64,000 bases of DNA, from positions 62,001-126,000 of the forward strand of contig VRVR01000038.1 of NCBI GenBank assembly GCA_009859145.1. Direction: 5' to 3'. Under the pieces are notes generated by a model. The model was not told the origin of the DNA, ran no database searches, and saw nothing but the letters and a program-made list of their open reading frames with translations. Made by a program: the position numbers and the translations under genes. The stretch comes from Andalucia godoyi (Eukaryota; Discoba; Jakobea; Jakobida; Andaluciidae). This document shows, piece by piece, positions 44,787-54,700 of the stretch. The first letter of the stretch is position 1, and every line of letters starts with the position of its first letter.

Positions 44787-47750
44787 ATGTCTACTGCAGG
44801 TCTTTGTTCCCTCTTCGATGTGTTTGACCTGTCTGATCAAGATTTGCTAGCGCAAAAGGAGCTTCTTGAGACGCTGGCTACAACTGGCAGAATTCCAAGT
44901 TCGCTGTCGGACAAGTATGCGTCTGTCATTGACCAAGAGATTGAAGAGCGAAATCTCGGAAGTGAAATCTTGAAAAAGATAAAATCGCGAATCAGTGCAG
45001 CTTCTCAACCTTTGGCCTCCTCCAATGATGCTTCGCCAACGCCGTTGACGGCGGCCCCGATAATCCAAGATTCGTCGTCTGCAATTGCGTCTGCATTTCG
45101 ATCGACGAACGCAGAGAAAGTCGCTCCGAAAGTGGATCGAACTGACGTGAACGACGATCTGTCGAGGGAAAACTGGTTTTCCTTTCCAACGCATGAATTG
45201 AACCGTGTTGCTGTTCAGAGAGAGTTTGTTGTTTTTGGACAAAAGAAGAAGAGAAGGACAGTCCGTCAGAAAGCTCAAAGCACCCAGGAGCATGCTCCAG
45301 AAAAGCAGCGAAACACAAAGCCTAGGGCAGAGAAGAGTGGTCCAAGAATCGTGGCACTACATCATGGCACTCCGCAACTAAAATCCATTACTCCGCTGAC
45401 GCAGAAGTCAAGTGCGACAAGAGGTCAGTCAACAGGGATTGCACATTGCGAATCAAAGGTACCAGTGGCACCACAGTCTCAGCGGAGCTCGTCGGACTCC
45501 GTGCTGTCCTCGCGTGACGTTGTTGCCTTTCCTTGTGAAGCATTACAAATGTCTGCAGCCCCGACAGAAGTTCCCGAATACTCGAAAGATGATGTGCACC
45601 GCAGCGGACCGGCCCCGCAAAACTCAGATACCACTTTGAGGTCGGATGCGAAAAATGAATCAGAAATCCAGGAAGTTCTCCGGCGCGAACTCCTTCACCA
45701 AACAGGTGGTGCGGGCAGTGTGGAAGGAGACATGCTGTCTTTGTCGGAGGATTCTGTGCAACACAATCTACTGGTTCATGAACGGATGCCTACCGCAGAA
45801 TCGAATATCGATGCCGAGGCTGCAGAGGAAATGCAAAACGATGTTGGTGTTGGAGACGGTGCAGAAGAAGTGGAGGTGGTGTATGATGAAGAAGAAGATG
45901 AACAAAATGATGATGAACAAGAAGGGTTGGAAGATGGAGAAGATGATGGTACTGCGTTCTGTGATGAAATGGAAGACGATGACGCAGCGGTGTTGAATGA
46001 CGGTGTCCAGTTTGGAGAAGCAGCCGTGGACAAAGATGGGAATTTCAATGAAGCTGCTGAAGAGGCAGAGTCTGTGGATTCTGAATTCCGTGTGGACGAG
46101 GACGAGCTTAGGGTCGTGGGGTCGACGGTAGCACCGAATTCTGCAGACGCTCCTCAGTCATCGACACCCACTCCGAACTCGACGAGTGCGCGAACTGAGG
46201 ATCAGTTCCTTCCAGAGCATGAATGCTCCGGTTTGCCTCAGGAGAGAGATGTCGGACGTTCCTTCGGTCCAAAAGAGAATGTTTCTGGGAAACCGATGTC
46301 CAAAGAAGGTGGCAGTTTGCCGAAGCAGTCTACAAGAAATACATCACCTCATTATGGCACAAAGACTGCGTCCTCTGCGTCGACTAAGCTGTTTCCTTCG
46401 TGTCTTGCGGACTGCTTTGCTGTTTCCTACTTCAAGAAAAAGAGCTCAAATAAGGATGGAGTTGATAAGAAGGTTGTGGACGCATTGTGGAAGGCCTGGA
46501 AGACCGACGAGTGTCTTGACTACTCTGGTCCTCGAGGCCCAGCTGATGCGTTCTATTATTCCCACACCAAACGCTCGGAATTGAACGACACAATCACAGC
46601 TGCCGCGGACTGTCTTGATTGGTATGCCTCTTACTCTGTCGGAAAGGGTCTTTGGCAGCTCATGTGGTCTTGGCAGCGACCCGCACCGTCCTTGATGTCG
46701 AGAATCTTCTTTTTTCAAAGAATTCATCGATATCCGAACACGGGCTCTGTTTTGACTCGGAAGGACGCTCTGTCCAAGCTACTAGCGCGTTGGACAAAAC
46801 TTCCTGGTAAAACGGGCGACTTTTTTCGAGATGTTGTCCCTCCGACGTTTGCCCTTCCCGCAGAAATATCTGCCTTTTCTTCTGCGCTGTATGAAACCAG
46901 CGAATCTGGTGCCTGGTGGATTCTGAAGCCCGCAAGCTTGTCGCGCGGACGCGGCATCCGTGTTATCAAGTCTTTTGAGGAAGTTGAATACGGCGAGCCG
47001 TCTGTGGTGCAGAAATACGTGTCACATCCCTTGCTTCTCGATGGGCGAAAGTTTGATCTTCGTCTGTACGTTTTAGTCACTTCCTTCGGCAGCGATCTCT
47101 CTGCGTACATTTTCTCTGAAGGACTTGCACGGTTTGCCAGGTCAAAATTTACAATTATCGAAGGCGAGAGGCTCAATCCATATGTACATCTCACCAACAG
47201 CTCTGTGAATAAGAACACGGATGGCGATGGCACTGTTGATGATGCAGAGATTAAGTTTCCTCTCTCGTCCACCTTGAAACGACTCCAGAGCACATACGAC
47301 ATTGACATTGACACTCTCTGGAACAAGATTGTAGAACGTGTGCTCGCAAGTTTAATCGCAGCTCAAGAACACATTTCGTCGCACCCTTGTTGCTTTGAAC
47401 TTCTAGGGTATGACATGCTCATTGATGCTTCACAGAAAGTGTGGCTCTTGGAGGTGAACGCCAGTCCTATGCTGCAACTGGACGGAGAAACAGATGAACA
47501 AATCAAGATTCCGTTGGTCCGGGATATCATGCGCATCGTGACTCACGGTCTCCCTCGTGTAAATGCAGATGCGCTGTGCGATTGGATGCATACTCACGGC
47601 CCCTTCGATGCTTTTGACAAGACGTCTTATGACTCGATTTTCCCTTTGGGCACAGCTTCCGGAACCGACATCCCGCTCGGGGGATTCCAAAGAATTGCTC
47701 CCTCACCGTTGTATTCGAAGATCTTGAAGCTGAAGAAGTTGTGTAATTAG
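44787..47750 (+). CDS. Tubulin-tyrosine-ligase-like (TTLL) polyglutamylase-type enzyme
   Basis: 987 residues from the ATG at 44787 (MSTAGLCSLFDVFDLSDQD). Residues 1 to about 530 are low complexity with a long Glu/Asp stretch (about 45860-45990). The C-terminal TTL domain has the ATP-grasp landmarks WWILKPASLSRGRGI, VVQKYVSHPLLLDGRKFDLR, YVHLTNSSVNKNT and the metal-binding end VWLLEVNASPMLQLD. The RKFDLRLYVLV and HLTN motifs are those of TTLLs that add Glu or Gly to tubulin tails, implying axonemal or stable microtubules and thus a flagellated cell. Which TTLL subtype it is cannot be decided by eye. Confidence 0.92.
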   Translation: MSTAGLCSLFDVFDLSDQDLLAQKELLETLATTGRIPSSLSDKYASVIDQEIEERNLGSEILKKIKSRISAASQPLASSNDASPTPLTAAPIIQDSSSAIASAFRSTNAEKVAPKVDRTDVNDDLSRENWFSFPTHELNRVAVQREFVVFGQKKKRRTVRQKAQSTQEHAPEKQRNTKPRAEKSGPRIVALHHGTPQLKSITPLTQKSSATRGQSTGIAHCESKVPVAPQSQRSSSDSVLSSRDVVAFPCEALQMSAAPTEVPEYSKDDVHRSGPAPQNSDTTLRSDAKNESEIQEVLRRELLHQTGGAGSVEGDMLSLSEDSVQHNLLVHERMPTAESNIDAEAAEEMQNDVGVGDGAEEVEVVYDEEEDEQNDDEQEGLEDGEDDGTAFCDEMEDDDAAVLNDGVQFGEAAVDKDGNFNEAAEEAESVDSEFRVDEDELRVVGSTVAPNSADAPQSSTPTPNSTSARTEDQFLPEHECSGLPQERDVGRSFGPKENVSGKPMSKEGGSLPKQSTRNTSPHYGTKTASSASTKLFPSCLADCFAVSYFKKKSSNKDGVDKKVVDALWKAWKTDECLDYSGPRGPADAFYYSHTKRSELNDTITAAADCLDWYASYSVGKGLWQLMWSWQRPAPSLMSRIFFFQRIHRYPNTGSVLTRKDALSKLLARWTKLPGKTGDFFRDVVPPTFALPAEISAFSSALYETSESGAWWILKPASLSRGRGIRVIKSFEEVEYGEPSVVQKYVSHPLLLDGRKFDLRLYVLVTSFGSDLSAYIFSEGLARFARSKFTIIEGERLNPYVHLTNSSVNKNTDGDGTVDDAEIKFPLSSTLKRLQSTYDIDIDTLWNKIVERVLASLIAAQEHISSHPCCFELLGYDMLIDASQKVWLLEVNASPMLQLDGETDEQIKIPLVRDIMRIVTHGLPRVNADALCDWMHTHGPFDAFDKTSYDSIFPLGTASGTDIPLGGFQRIAPSPLYSKILKLKKLCN

Positions 47751-48005
47751 CTTCATCCGTCCATGTACATTAAAATAATAGCGGAATAATGCACTGTTGA
47801 GAGACGGACTGCGACGTACCGCGTACCGCGACCGGCAGCTCGTCGTGCGGGCCTCCTGCTGTACACCTACGGCGTATTGTCCTTTTTGCTCCCAAACATC
47901 AACCTTGATGAATAACGAAGGACACGTTTGTTTTGGTTGTTTTTCTTATTTGGTTTTTTTGGTTTTTTGCAGGGGAAGACGTTAGGGTGGTACCGATATT
48001 GTCAC

Positions 48006-49526
48006 ATGACGATTTTCCAATGGCGGATTTGGTGCTATTCGTTCCTGGCCTGTTGCGTAGTACTCCAAATGACAGGTGTCTCGTGCAGGCCGGCAACGTT
48101 GAGTGCAGGCCCTGCGGATCCTCCACTGTTCAAGGTTGCTGAAGAATTCCTGTCATTCACTATCGATGTTGCGCAGATTCTCGACTCTCGGCTGAATTTT
48201 TCAGAAGCGACATTCCTGGCAAACACACGAGCGCTGATGCCTGCCTTTCTTCGAATTGGGGGAACAAAGGCGGATTCAACGTATTGGCAAGTGTCCTCGG
48301 ATTCCGTTCCCCCTGGTTTCGAGCACGTTATTTCTCAATCTCGAATTCGTGATCTTTGTGCGTTTGCTGCAGCCGTTGGAACACGGCTTGTGATAGGACT
48401 GTCGAACGGTCCCGCGTCGCAGTCATCGAGCTCTCCGCAAGCTTGGGACCCGTCGGTCAATGCTGCTGCCTTGCTAGCATTCTTGCGAGACATTCAGTGT
48501 CCAGTGCACGCATTTGAGCTCGGAAACGAGTATAATCTGTTCGTGTTTAACTGGGGGATCAAATCGGTCAAGACCCCTTCGTCGATTGCACAGGATATTT
48601 TCACCCTCCGTGGTGTTGTGGATCAGGTCTATGGGAACGGCAGTGATATCCTCCTGGCTGGCATCGATGACTCCTACCAGTTCCCTCTGGTCGGGGAACT
48701 GGCTCCGCTGACAAAGGATGTTGTGTCCAGCATCCGTGATTCTGGAAAACCGTCTCCGTTGTCCATCTTGACGTGGCATTGGTATCCTCTTGAGTCCAAT
48801 CACTGCCCTGCTTGGTGGATCGATCCGCACTATTGTACGCTGGATCGCGCTCTTTCTGCATCCGCGTTCAATGAACCTGAAAGGTTTTTTGCTGATCTGC
48901 AAGCCTATGCGGCGTCCATTCGTGCAGAATTGTGGTGTGGCGAAACGGCGCTTTCGTCGTGTGGCGGTACGCAGAACGTTAGTGACGCTTTCGCAGGCAG
49001 CTTTTTCTGGTTAAATGAACTTGGACAATTTAGTCGAGCCAAACATGCTGTTATCCTTCGACAGACACTCGACGGCTTTGGAAATCGGTACTCTCTGCTG
49101 GATGCTTCGTCCAGCCCTCTCCCTGATTTCTGGGCTTCTTGGCTGTGGAAGCAGCTGGTGTCTTCTGACGTCTATGATTTGGAGGTGTCGGGTATCCACA
49201 GAGACATCGATCCATTCCGTGCCTACCTGATGGGCTCTTTGAATGCTTCATTTTCCAGGACGTTTGTGCTGATCAATGGTAATTTGGATGCCGCCGTCAC
49301 AGTTGCGTTTCCGCCTGATTTCTGCTCTGCTCATGACGCAGAAGAATTCGTTGTCCAGGCCGCCAACGGGCTGCCGTCAGACGGTGTCATCATGGTGAAT
49401 GGTATTCCCATCACAAGCACCATCTATCTGTCGGAGCCAGTCGACAAGTTGGTGTCGAAGGTCCCGTGCACTGCGCTTGCTGCCTATGTTCTTCCGCCTT
49501 TGACCTATGCGTTCATTCGAATCTGA
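48006..49526 (+). CDS. Secreted heparanase-like beta-glucuronidase (GH79)
   Basis: 506 residues from the ATG at 48006, with an N-terminal hydrophobic segment (RIWCYSFLACCVVLQMTG) as signal peptide. The (beta/alpha)8 barrel shows FLRIGGTKADSTYW near residue 80, the acid/base glutamate in AFELGNEYNLF near residue 175, HWYPL, and the nucleophile in ELWCGETALSSCGG near residue 313, all in heparanase spacing. Several NxS/T sites are present. It should cleave glucuronide linkages in extracellular or lysosomal polysaccharides, consistent with digestion of food material. A TTTTGCAG string at 47963-47972 could end a 5'-UTR intron. Confidence 0.88.
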   Translation: MTIFQWRIWCYSFLACCVVLQMTGVSCRPATLSAGPADPPLFKVAEEFLSFTIDVAQILDSRLNFSEATFLANTRALMPAFLRIGGTKADSTYWQVSSDSVPPGFEHVISQSRIRDLCAFAAAVGTRLVIGLSNGPASQSSSSPQAWDPSVNAAALLAFLRDIQCPVHAFELGNEYNLFVFNWGIKSVKTPSSIAQDIFTLRGVVDQVYGNGSDILLAGIDDSYQFPLVGELAPLTKDVVSSIRDSGKPSPLSILTWHWYPLESNHCPAWWIDPHYCTLDRALSASAFNEPERFFADLQAYAASIRAELWCGETALSSCGGTQNVSDAFAGSFFWLNELGQFSRAKHAVILRQTLDGFGNRYSLLDASSSPLPDFWASWLWKQLVSSDVYDLEVSGIHRDIDPFRAYLMGSLNASFSRTFVLINGNLDAAVTVAFPPDFCSAHDAEEFVVQAANGLPSDGVIMVNGIPITSTIYLSEPVDKLVSKVPCTALAAYVLPPLTYAFIRI

Positions 49527-49576
49527 CACAGTGACACTCTTTGCCCATGTTTTTTTTTCTGATTATTTGATTATTT

Positions 49577-49584
49577 AATTAATT

Positions 49585-49615
<31 letters not shown>

Positions 49616-49629
49616 ATTATTATTATTTA
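49577..49629. repeat. TTTA/TTA microsatellite
   Basis: Tandem AATT, TTTA and TTA units just after the GH79 stop, in the convergent 3' flank of two genes. Confidence 0.9.
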
Positions 49630-49713
49630 TTTCTGACCATTTCGAGCTGTAATATGTCCCTTCTTCGTGTCATCTATTGATTTTGCTTATTTCTCTTTGA
49701 GGTTGCTTGTAGG

Positions 49714-50049
49714 CTATGGTGATGGTGATGGTGATGGTGGTGACGATGGTTGCAAATGCTTCTGTTCGTTTTCAGCATGAGCTCTTGCTCTCCGTACTGC
49801 AGATTCTTGTATTTGACCACCAATCACCTGACCCATGATTGCAGTGAGAATGTTGACTGGTATGAAACGAGGGGGCAAGTTCCACCTCTTTCGTAGAAAT
49901 ATGATGAATGGAACAGACGCATGCACTGCTGCAAACCACTCTAAAGAAAACTTCTCCGTGTGAACCCGGTAAAATCCCAGCGGAAGATTTGCTGAAAACG
50001 CGGCAATCGTCAGCAACAGTACTTTTCGACGAAGAAGCTGATTCTCCAT
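49714..50049 (-). CDS. Small conserved membrane protein of unknown function
   Basis: 111 residues from the ATG at 50049 (MENQLLRRKVLLLTIAAF). Segments LPLGFYRVHTEKFSLEWFAA, VHASVPFIIFLRKRWNLPP and FIPVNILTAIMGQVIGGQ give two or three hydrophobic helices. The HTEKFS-WF--VHA-VPFI-LRK pattern recalls uncharacterised short proteins of plants and algae, from memory only. The tail is an SP repeat encoded by a GGTGAT array (49715-49746). Confidence 0.7.
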   Translation of the reverse strand: MENQLLRRKVLLLTIAAFSANLPLGFYRVHTEKFSLEWFAAVHASVPFIIFLRKRWNLPPRFIPVNILTAIMGQVIGGQIQESAVRRARAHAENEQKHLQPSSPPSPSPSP

Positions 50050-50357
50050 TTCAAAAAGCAAACCCTATGCCCACGTATCGTGACGTATGCGCGTGTGTGG
50101 GTGCGGCCTTGTGGGGGAAGGAGTGCGCAGTGCGGTGATGCGCAAGGCTGCAAGACGAGTTTACCAATTTGGCCACAGACGATTGGTATGTATATATAAA
50201 AACCTTTTTTTGGGAACATTGCGCAAGGAGCGCAATTGAGTTGCGCTGCTTGAGCCTTGAGACCTGTCGTTTGGCATGAGGTCAAACAAAGAACAGCGCC
50301 AAGAACACTGTCGGGAAGGAAAAGATAAAGAACGAAAGAAGAATAAGAAAAATTCTA
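50050..50357. other. Intergenic, no gene recognised
   Basis: Promoter region of the small membrane protein and 3' flank of OXA1. A short ATATAT run at about 50191-50199. Confidence 0.4.
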
Positions 50358-51398
50358 TCACTGTTTAGGAACTACATTGTCGCCTTTGGTGGCCTTTGGT
50401 TTGCTGTCGAGGAATACTTCATGGACCTTCTTCTGCTGCTCTGAACGTTCCTTGATCATCTTTTGAATGTTATCGAACATCCCAGGCTGCTGTGGCTTTG
50501 GAGTCATTCCTGCACGAGCAAGAGCAGCCTTCACCTCACTGTTCAACGGGATGTTCAGGGCGCGTCTGACCGCATCGCGCTGCAGCAACCTTGACGAAAT
50601 CAAAGAAAAGAAGTTGCTCGCAGTCCAATACAAGAAGACAGCTTTCGGCATCGACATGGTCAAGAAGAACATGCCAACAGCAAGAGCTCGGAAGAACCAC
50701 CGGATTCCCTTTCCCATCGGCGCAACTCCTGTGTCGGCCCCAAGCTCAATGGTTGTCAGAAACGTGAGTGATGAGAGGAGCGGAAAAATGTACAAGGGAT
50801 CCGCAGTAGTGAGATCCGTGAACCAGGAGATCCCACCGACCTTGAGTGAAGCGCAATTCTCTGCAAGATTTCTCAGTGTAATAAAAAACGTTAGAAAAAT
50901 AGGCATCTGCACAAACGCATTCACAAACGCCTTCATTGGATGGCAATCGTGCTTCTGAAACAGAGCCCTGAGCTGTTCCGTATGGTTGATCCTCGCAGCC
51001 TGGATTTCCATGGGCGACAGTCCAGAACTTCCAATATCCTTGATTTTCGCATTCAGCTCCTCCATCTGAGGGCGGATCATGGTCAGATTGGCCGTGTTTC
51101 GCATCTGCTTCACGACCAGCGGCAAAGTTGCAACTCGGAAAACGACGGTGGTTGTCAGAATAGTAATCCACCATGGAAGACCCGTTGATGCGTGAATCGA
51201 CTCAAGCGCCGAGCCAAGCCAATCGGAAGGATAAGAAATGTAGCGGACCGGCTGGCGCTGTGAAAATGGGCTCAAAACGGAAGGCATCAAAGATGTGGAG
51301 AACAGCGGCGAAGGAGTCCGCGATTGAACCATTGATCGCTGAAAAACGGCTGAACCGAAGCTTCGGCACAGAACACTGGCGGATATTCCCCGATACAT
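50358..51398 (-). CDS. OXA1: Mitochondrial inner-membrane insertase OXA1 (YidC/Alb3 family)
   Basis: 346 residues from the ATG at 51398 (MYRGISASVLCRSFGSAVFQ), an Arg/Ser-rich N-terminus suited to a mitochondrial presequence. The YidC/Oxa1 core begins at GLPWWITILTTTVVFRVATL then PLVVKQMRNTANL, followed by the charged loop, QMPIFLTFFITLRNLAENC, GGISWFTDLTTADPLYIFPL and FLTMSMPKAVFLYWTASNFF, about five transmembrane segments. The Lys-rich C-terminal tail (MIKERSEQQKKVHEVF) is the ribosome-binding part of OXA1. It inserts mitochondrially made proteins into the inner membrane. Confidence 0.95.
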   Translation of the reverse strand: MYRGISASVLCRSFGSAVFQRSMVQSRTPSPLFSTSLMPSVLSPFSQRQPVRYISYPSDWLGSALESIHASTGLPWWITILTTTVVFRVATLPLVVKQMRNTANLTMIRPQMEELNAKIKDIGSSGLSPMEIQAARINHTEQLRALFQKHDCHPMKAFVNAFVQMPIFLTFFITLRNLAENCASLKVGGISWFTDLTTADPLYIFPLLSSLTFLTTIELGADTGVAPMGKGIRWFFRALAVGMFFLTMSMPKAVFLYWTASNFFSLISSRLLQRDAVRRALNIPLNSEVKAALARAGMTPKPQQPGMFDNIQKMIKERSEQQKKVHEVFLDSKPKATKGDNVVPKQ

Positions 51399-51794
51399 GA
51401 TCAGCAAATCCAACAAACAGGCTCGGAACGAAGGAAAATGGGCCAACAGTATGAAACGAACGAAGAGAAAACGCTGAAAGCGAGAAATTTGAGAAGCCGG
51501 GTATAATGCATATATGAACGACGCAGAGCGCAATCCCCCAGGAAAAGGCCCGTCACTGTCTAGGGCTTCGCTGCGGTTTTCGAGAGAGGGTTTCGCTCCT
51601 GAGCCATTTTGTCCGGATCTGCTGCCTACTTCTCCTTTCGACAGCTCGCTTCTCTATTTTCATTTTTGGTGTTTTCTTTTGAGAGTGTTGACGTTCGTTG
51701 TTCTTGCTTCTCATTCTTCATCTGAGAAGCATCAAATCCATTATTTACATATTATTATTCTTTCTGGCTTGGACGGGCGATTGTCATTTTAGAA
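51399..51794. other. Divergent promoter region (OXA1 / RPA2)
   Basis: No gene recognised. The two transcripts must start within this 396-bp stretch. Confidence 0.45.
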
Positions 51795-54700
51795 ATGGTT
51801 CGGGTTGGTCCAACGAATGACACAGCAATCCGTGCTACGCAAAATGAACGGTTGATGCGGATTACAGAACCGCATGTGGACTCCTTCAATTTCTTTTTGG
51901 AACACGGACTGTCTGCCGCTGTTTCGGACCTGGATGACGTTGAAATTGAGAATGCAGCGACTTCCGAGTCTCTGCGAATGTGGATTGAAGAGATCAAGAT
52001 TGGTCGACCTACACGAGACGAATCTGGCACCGGCAGAACACTTTATCCACACGAGTGTCGCGAAGCGGGACTCTCATATCGTGCACCAATGATTGCTACA
52101 GTTTGTCGCCAGGTGAATGACGGAAACATTGAGACAATGCAACGGAAACTTGGCATGATTCCAATCATGGTGAAGTCTTCCAAGTGCCATTTGCACGGTC
52201 TCTCTCCTCGCGAACTGGTCACGCGTCGTGAGGATGAAAATGAGATGGGAGGATACTTCATCATTCACGGTCTCGAAAAATGCATCCGTTTGACGATCAG
52301 TGGAAGACGAAATCACCCCATGGCGATGGCCAGACCATCCTTCGAAAGGAGAGGTCCCAAGTTTACGAAATTCGGTGTTCTCTGCAGATCCGTGCGGCCA
52401 GATCAGACGTCTGTCAACAACCTTTTGCACTATCTAACAACTGGCGAAGTCTTGTACGGATTCACGATCTCCAAACAGCAGTTCTTCATTCCGGTGGTTT
52501 TGATGTTGAAGGCAATGAAAAACTGCACAGACGCCGAAATCTTCGATCATGTGGTTGCTGGACAGTATTCAAACACGTTTTTGACAGAACGTGTGGAGCT
52601 TGTTCTTGAAGAAGCGCGGTCGCGATATCCAAACTGCAATACACAGGCGCAGTGCCTTGCATTTCTTGGGTCTCGTTTCCGGTCCCGTTTGAGGATGAAT
52701 TCCAAGATATCGGATCTTGAAGCTGGCATCGAGTTGCTGAGGAAGAATATACTCGTACATCTGCTCAGTGGGGATGCCAAGTATGACTTTGGTATTCTCA
52801 TGTTGAGGAAGCTGTTTTCACTGGTTGGCGGACAGATTATGGAAGATTCCTCGGACTCTCCTATGAACCAGGAAGTGTTGTTGCCGGGGCATATTTATCT
52901 TGCTGTGGTGAAGGAGAGACTGGAAGACTATCTGGAGTCCATTAAAATCGTTGTGAACAAAGACTTGCGACAGGATCCCTCGTCCGTCCGTTTTAGTGAT
53001 TCTGCTTATATCCGCCGTGTGTTGGACAAGAACTCCATTGATCTGGGTCGGAAACTCGAGTATTTCCTGGCGACTGGTAATTTTCAGAGTAGGGGATCGC
53101 TTGGTATCGTGCAGTCTGCCGGTTTCGTTATTGTGGCTGAGAAATTGAATTTCTACAGATACCTGTCGCACTTCCGTTCCATCCACAGAGGTCAAGTGTT
53201 TACAGAAATGAAAACGACATCTGTTCGAAAGCTGCTCCCAGATTCGTGGGGTTTTCTCTGTCCAGTCCACACTCCCGATGGCGCACCCTGCGGTTTGTTG
53301 AACCATTTGGCGCACGAAGTTCGGGTCTCGCCGTTTCTGCCTGCTGAAGTATTCGACGGAACGCTTGTGGATCGTTTGCTGGTGAGCCTCGGGATGATCT
53401 CAGTTCACGGAAATCCTGTTCCTACGCGACAAATGATCCCCGTATTGCTGGACGGACGGCTTCTGGGGCACATTGATCATCGTATCGCCAAAGTCTTTGT
53501 TGACAGTCTGCGTTTTCTCAAATGCCTTCGACAAAATCCGGAAATTCCTGACTGGCTTGAGATTGCGTATATCCCGCAGGTTGCCGAAGGTTCCGGTCCA
53601 TTTGCCGGTATTTACTTGTTTTCTTCCCCAGCACGCATGATGAGGCCTGTTCGAAACATGGCAGCAGATGCCGTGGAGTGGATTGGAACGCTTGAGCAGA
53701 TTTACTTGGACATTGCGTGCATTGATGCGGACGTCATTCAGAATCTGACGACACACAAGGAAATCTTGCCGACGCACATGCTGTCGGTAGTCGCCAATTT
53801 GACACCGTTTTCAGATTTCAATCAATCCCCTCGTAATATGTACCAGTGCCAAATGGGTAAGCAAACGATGGGCAGTGCGTGTCACAACTATCCGTATCGG
53901 ACGGATAACAAGATGTACAGAATCTTGTTTCCGCAGACTCCTCTTGCACGCACTCGATTTTTGGATGCATATGGCTTCGATGATTATCCTATGGGAACCA
54001 ACTGCTGTGTGGCAGTTATTTCCTATACGGGCTACGACATGGAAGATGCAATGATCATCAACAAGGGTGCTTATGATCGTGGCTTGTTCCATGGTGCGGT
54101 GTATACAACCACGGAAATTGATCTTGCTCTGGAAAAAAAGGGTGAACCAAACAGCTTGCGGTTCTCGAACCGAATGTCCGACGTTGCGCCGACTGAATCA
54201 GGACTTGTTGAGCCGACGCTGGATGTGGATGGCTTGCCAATGCCTGGAACACCGATGAAGCAAGGCGATCCGTTTTACGTGGTTTATGACTCAACTCGCA
54301 GCTCTCACAAGGTGATCAAGTACAAGTACGCTGAATCGTCCACCGTTCAAGAAGTGCGCATCATCCCCATGGACAAGGATAGTCCGTCTGGTATGCGACG
54401 GGTCTCTATCAAACTTCGTTTTAACCGTAACCCTGTTTTAGGAGACAAGTTTTCATCCCGACACGGGCAAAAGGGAACGCTTGCGCAAGTCTGGCCGCAG
54501 GAGAACATGCCTTTTACGGATGCTGGCATTACACCAGATGTTCTTATCAATCCCAACGCATTTCCGTCCCGCATGACGATTGGTATGTTGATTGAAAGCA
54601 TGGCCGGAAAAGCTGGTTCGTTGCACGGGGTATTCCAGGATGCGACTCCTTTCCAATTTGACGAGACTGAACACCGGGCTATTGAGTACTTTGGTGACCA

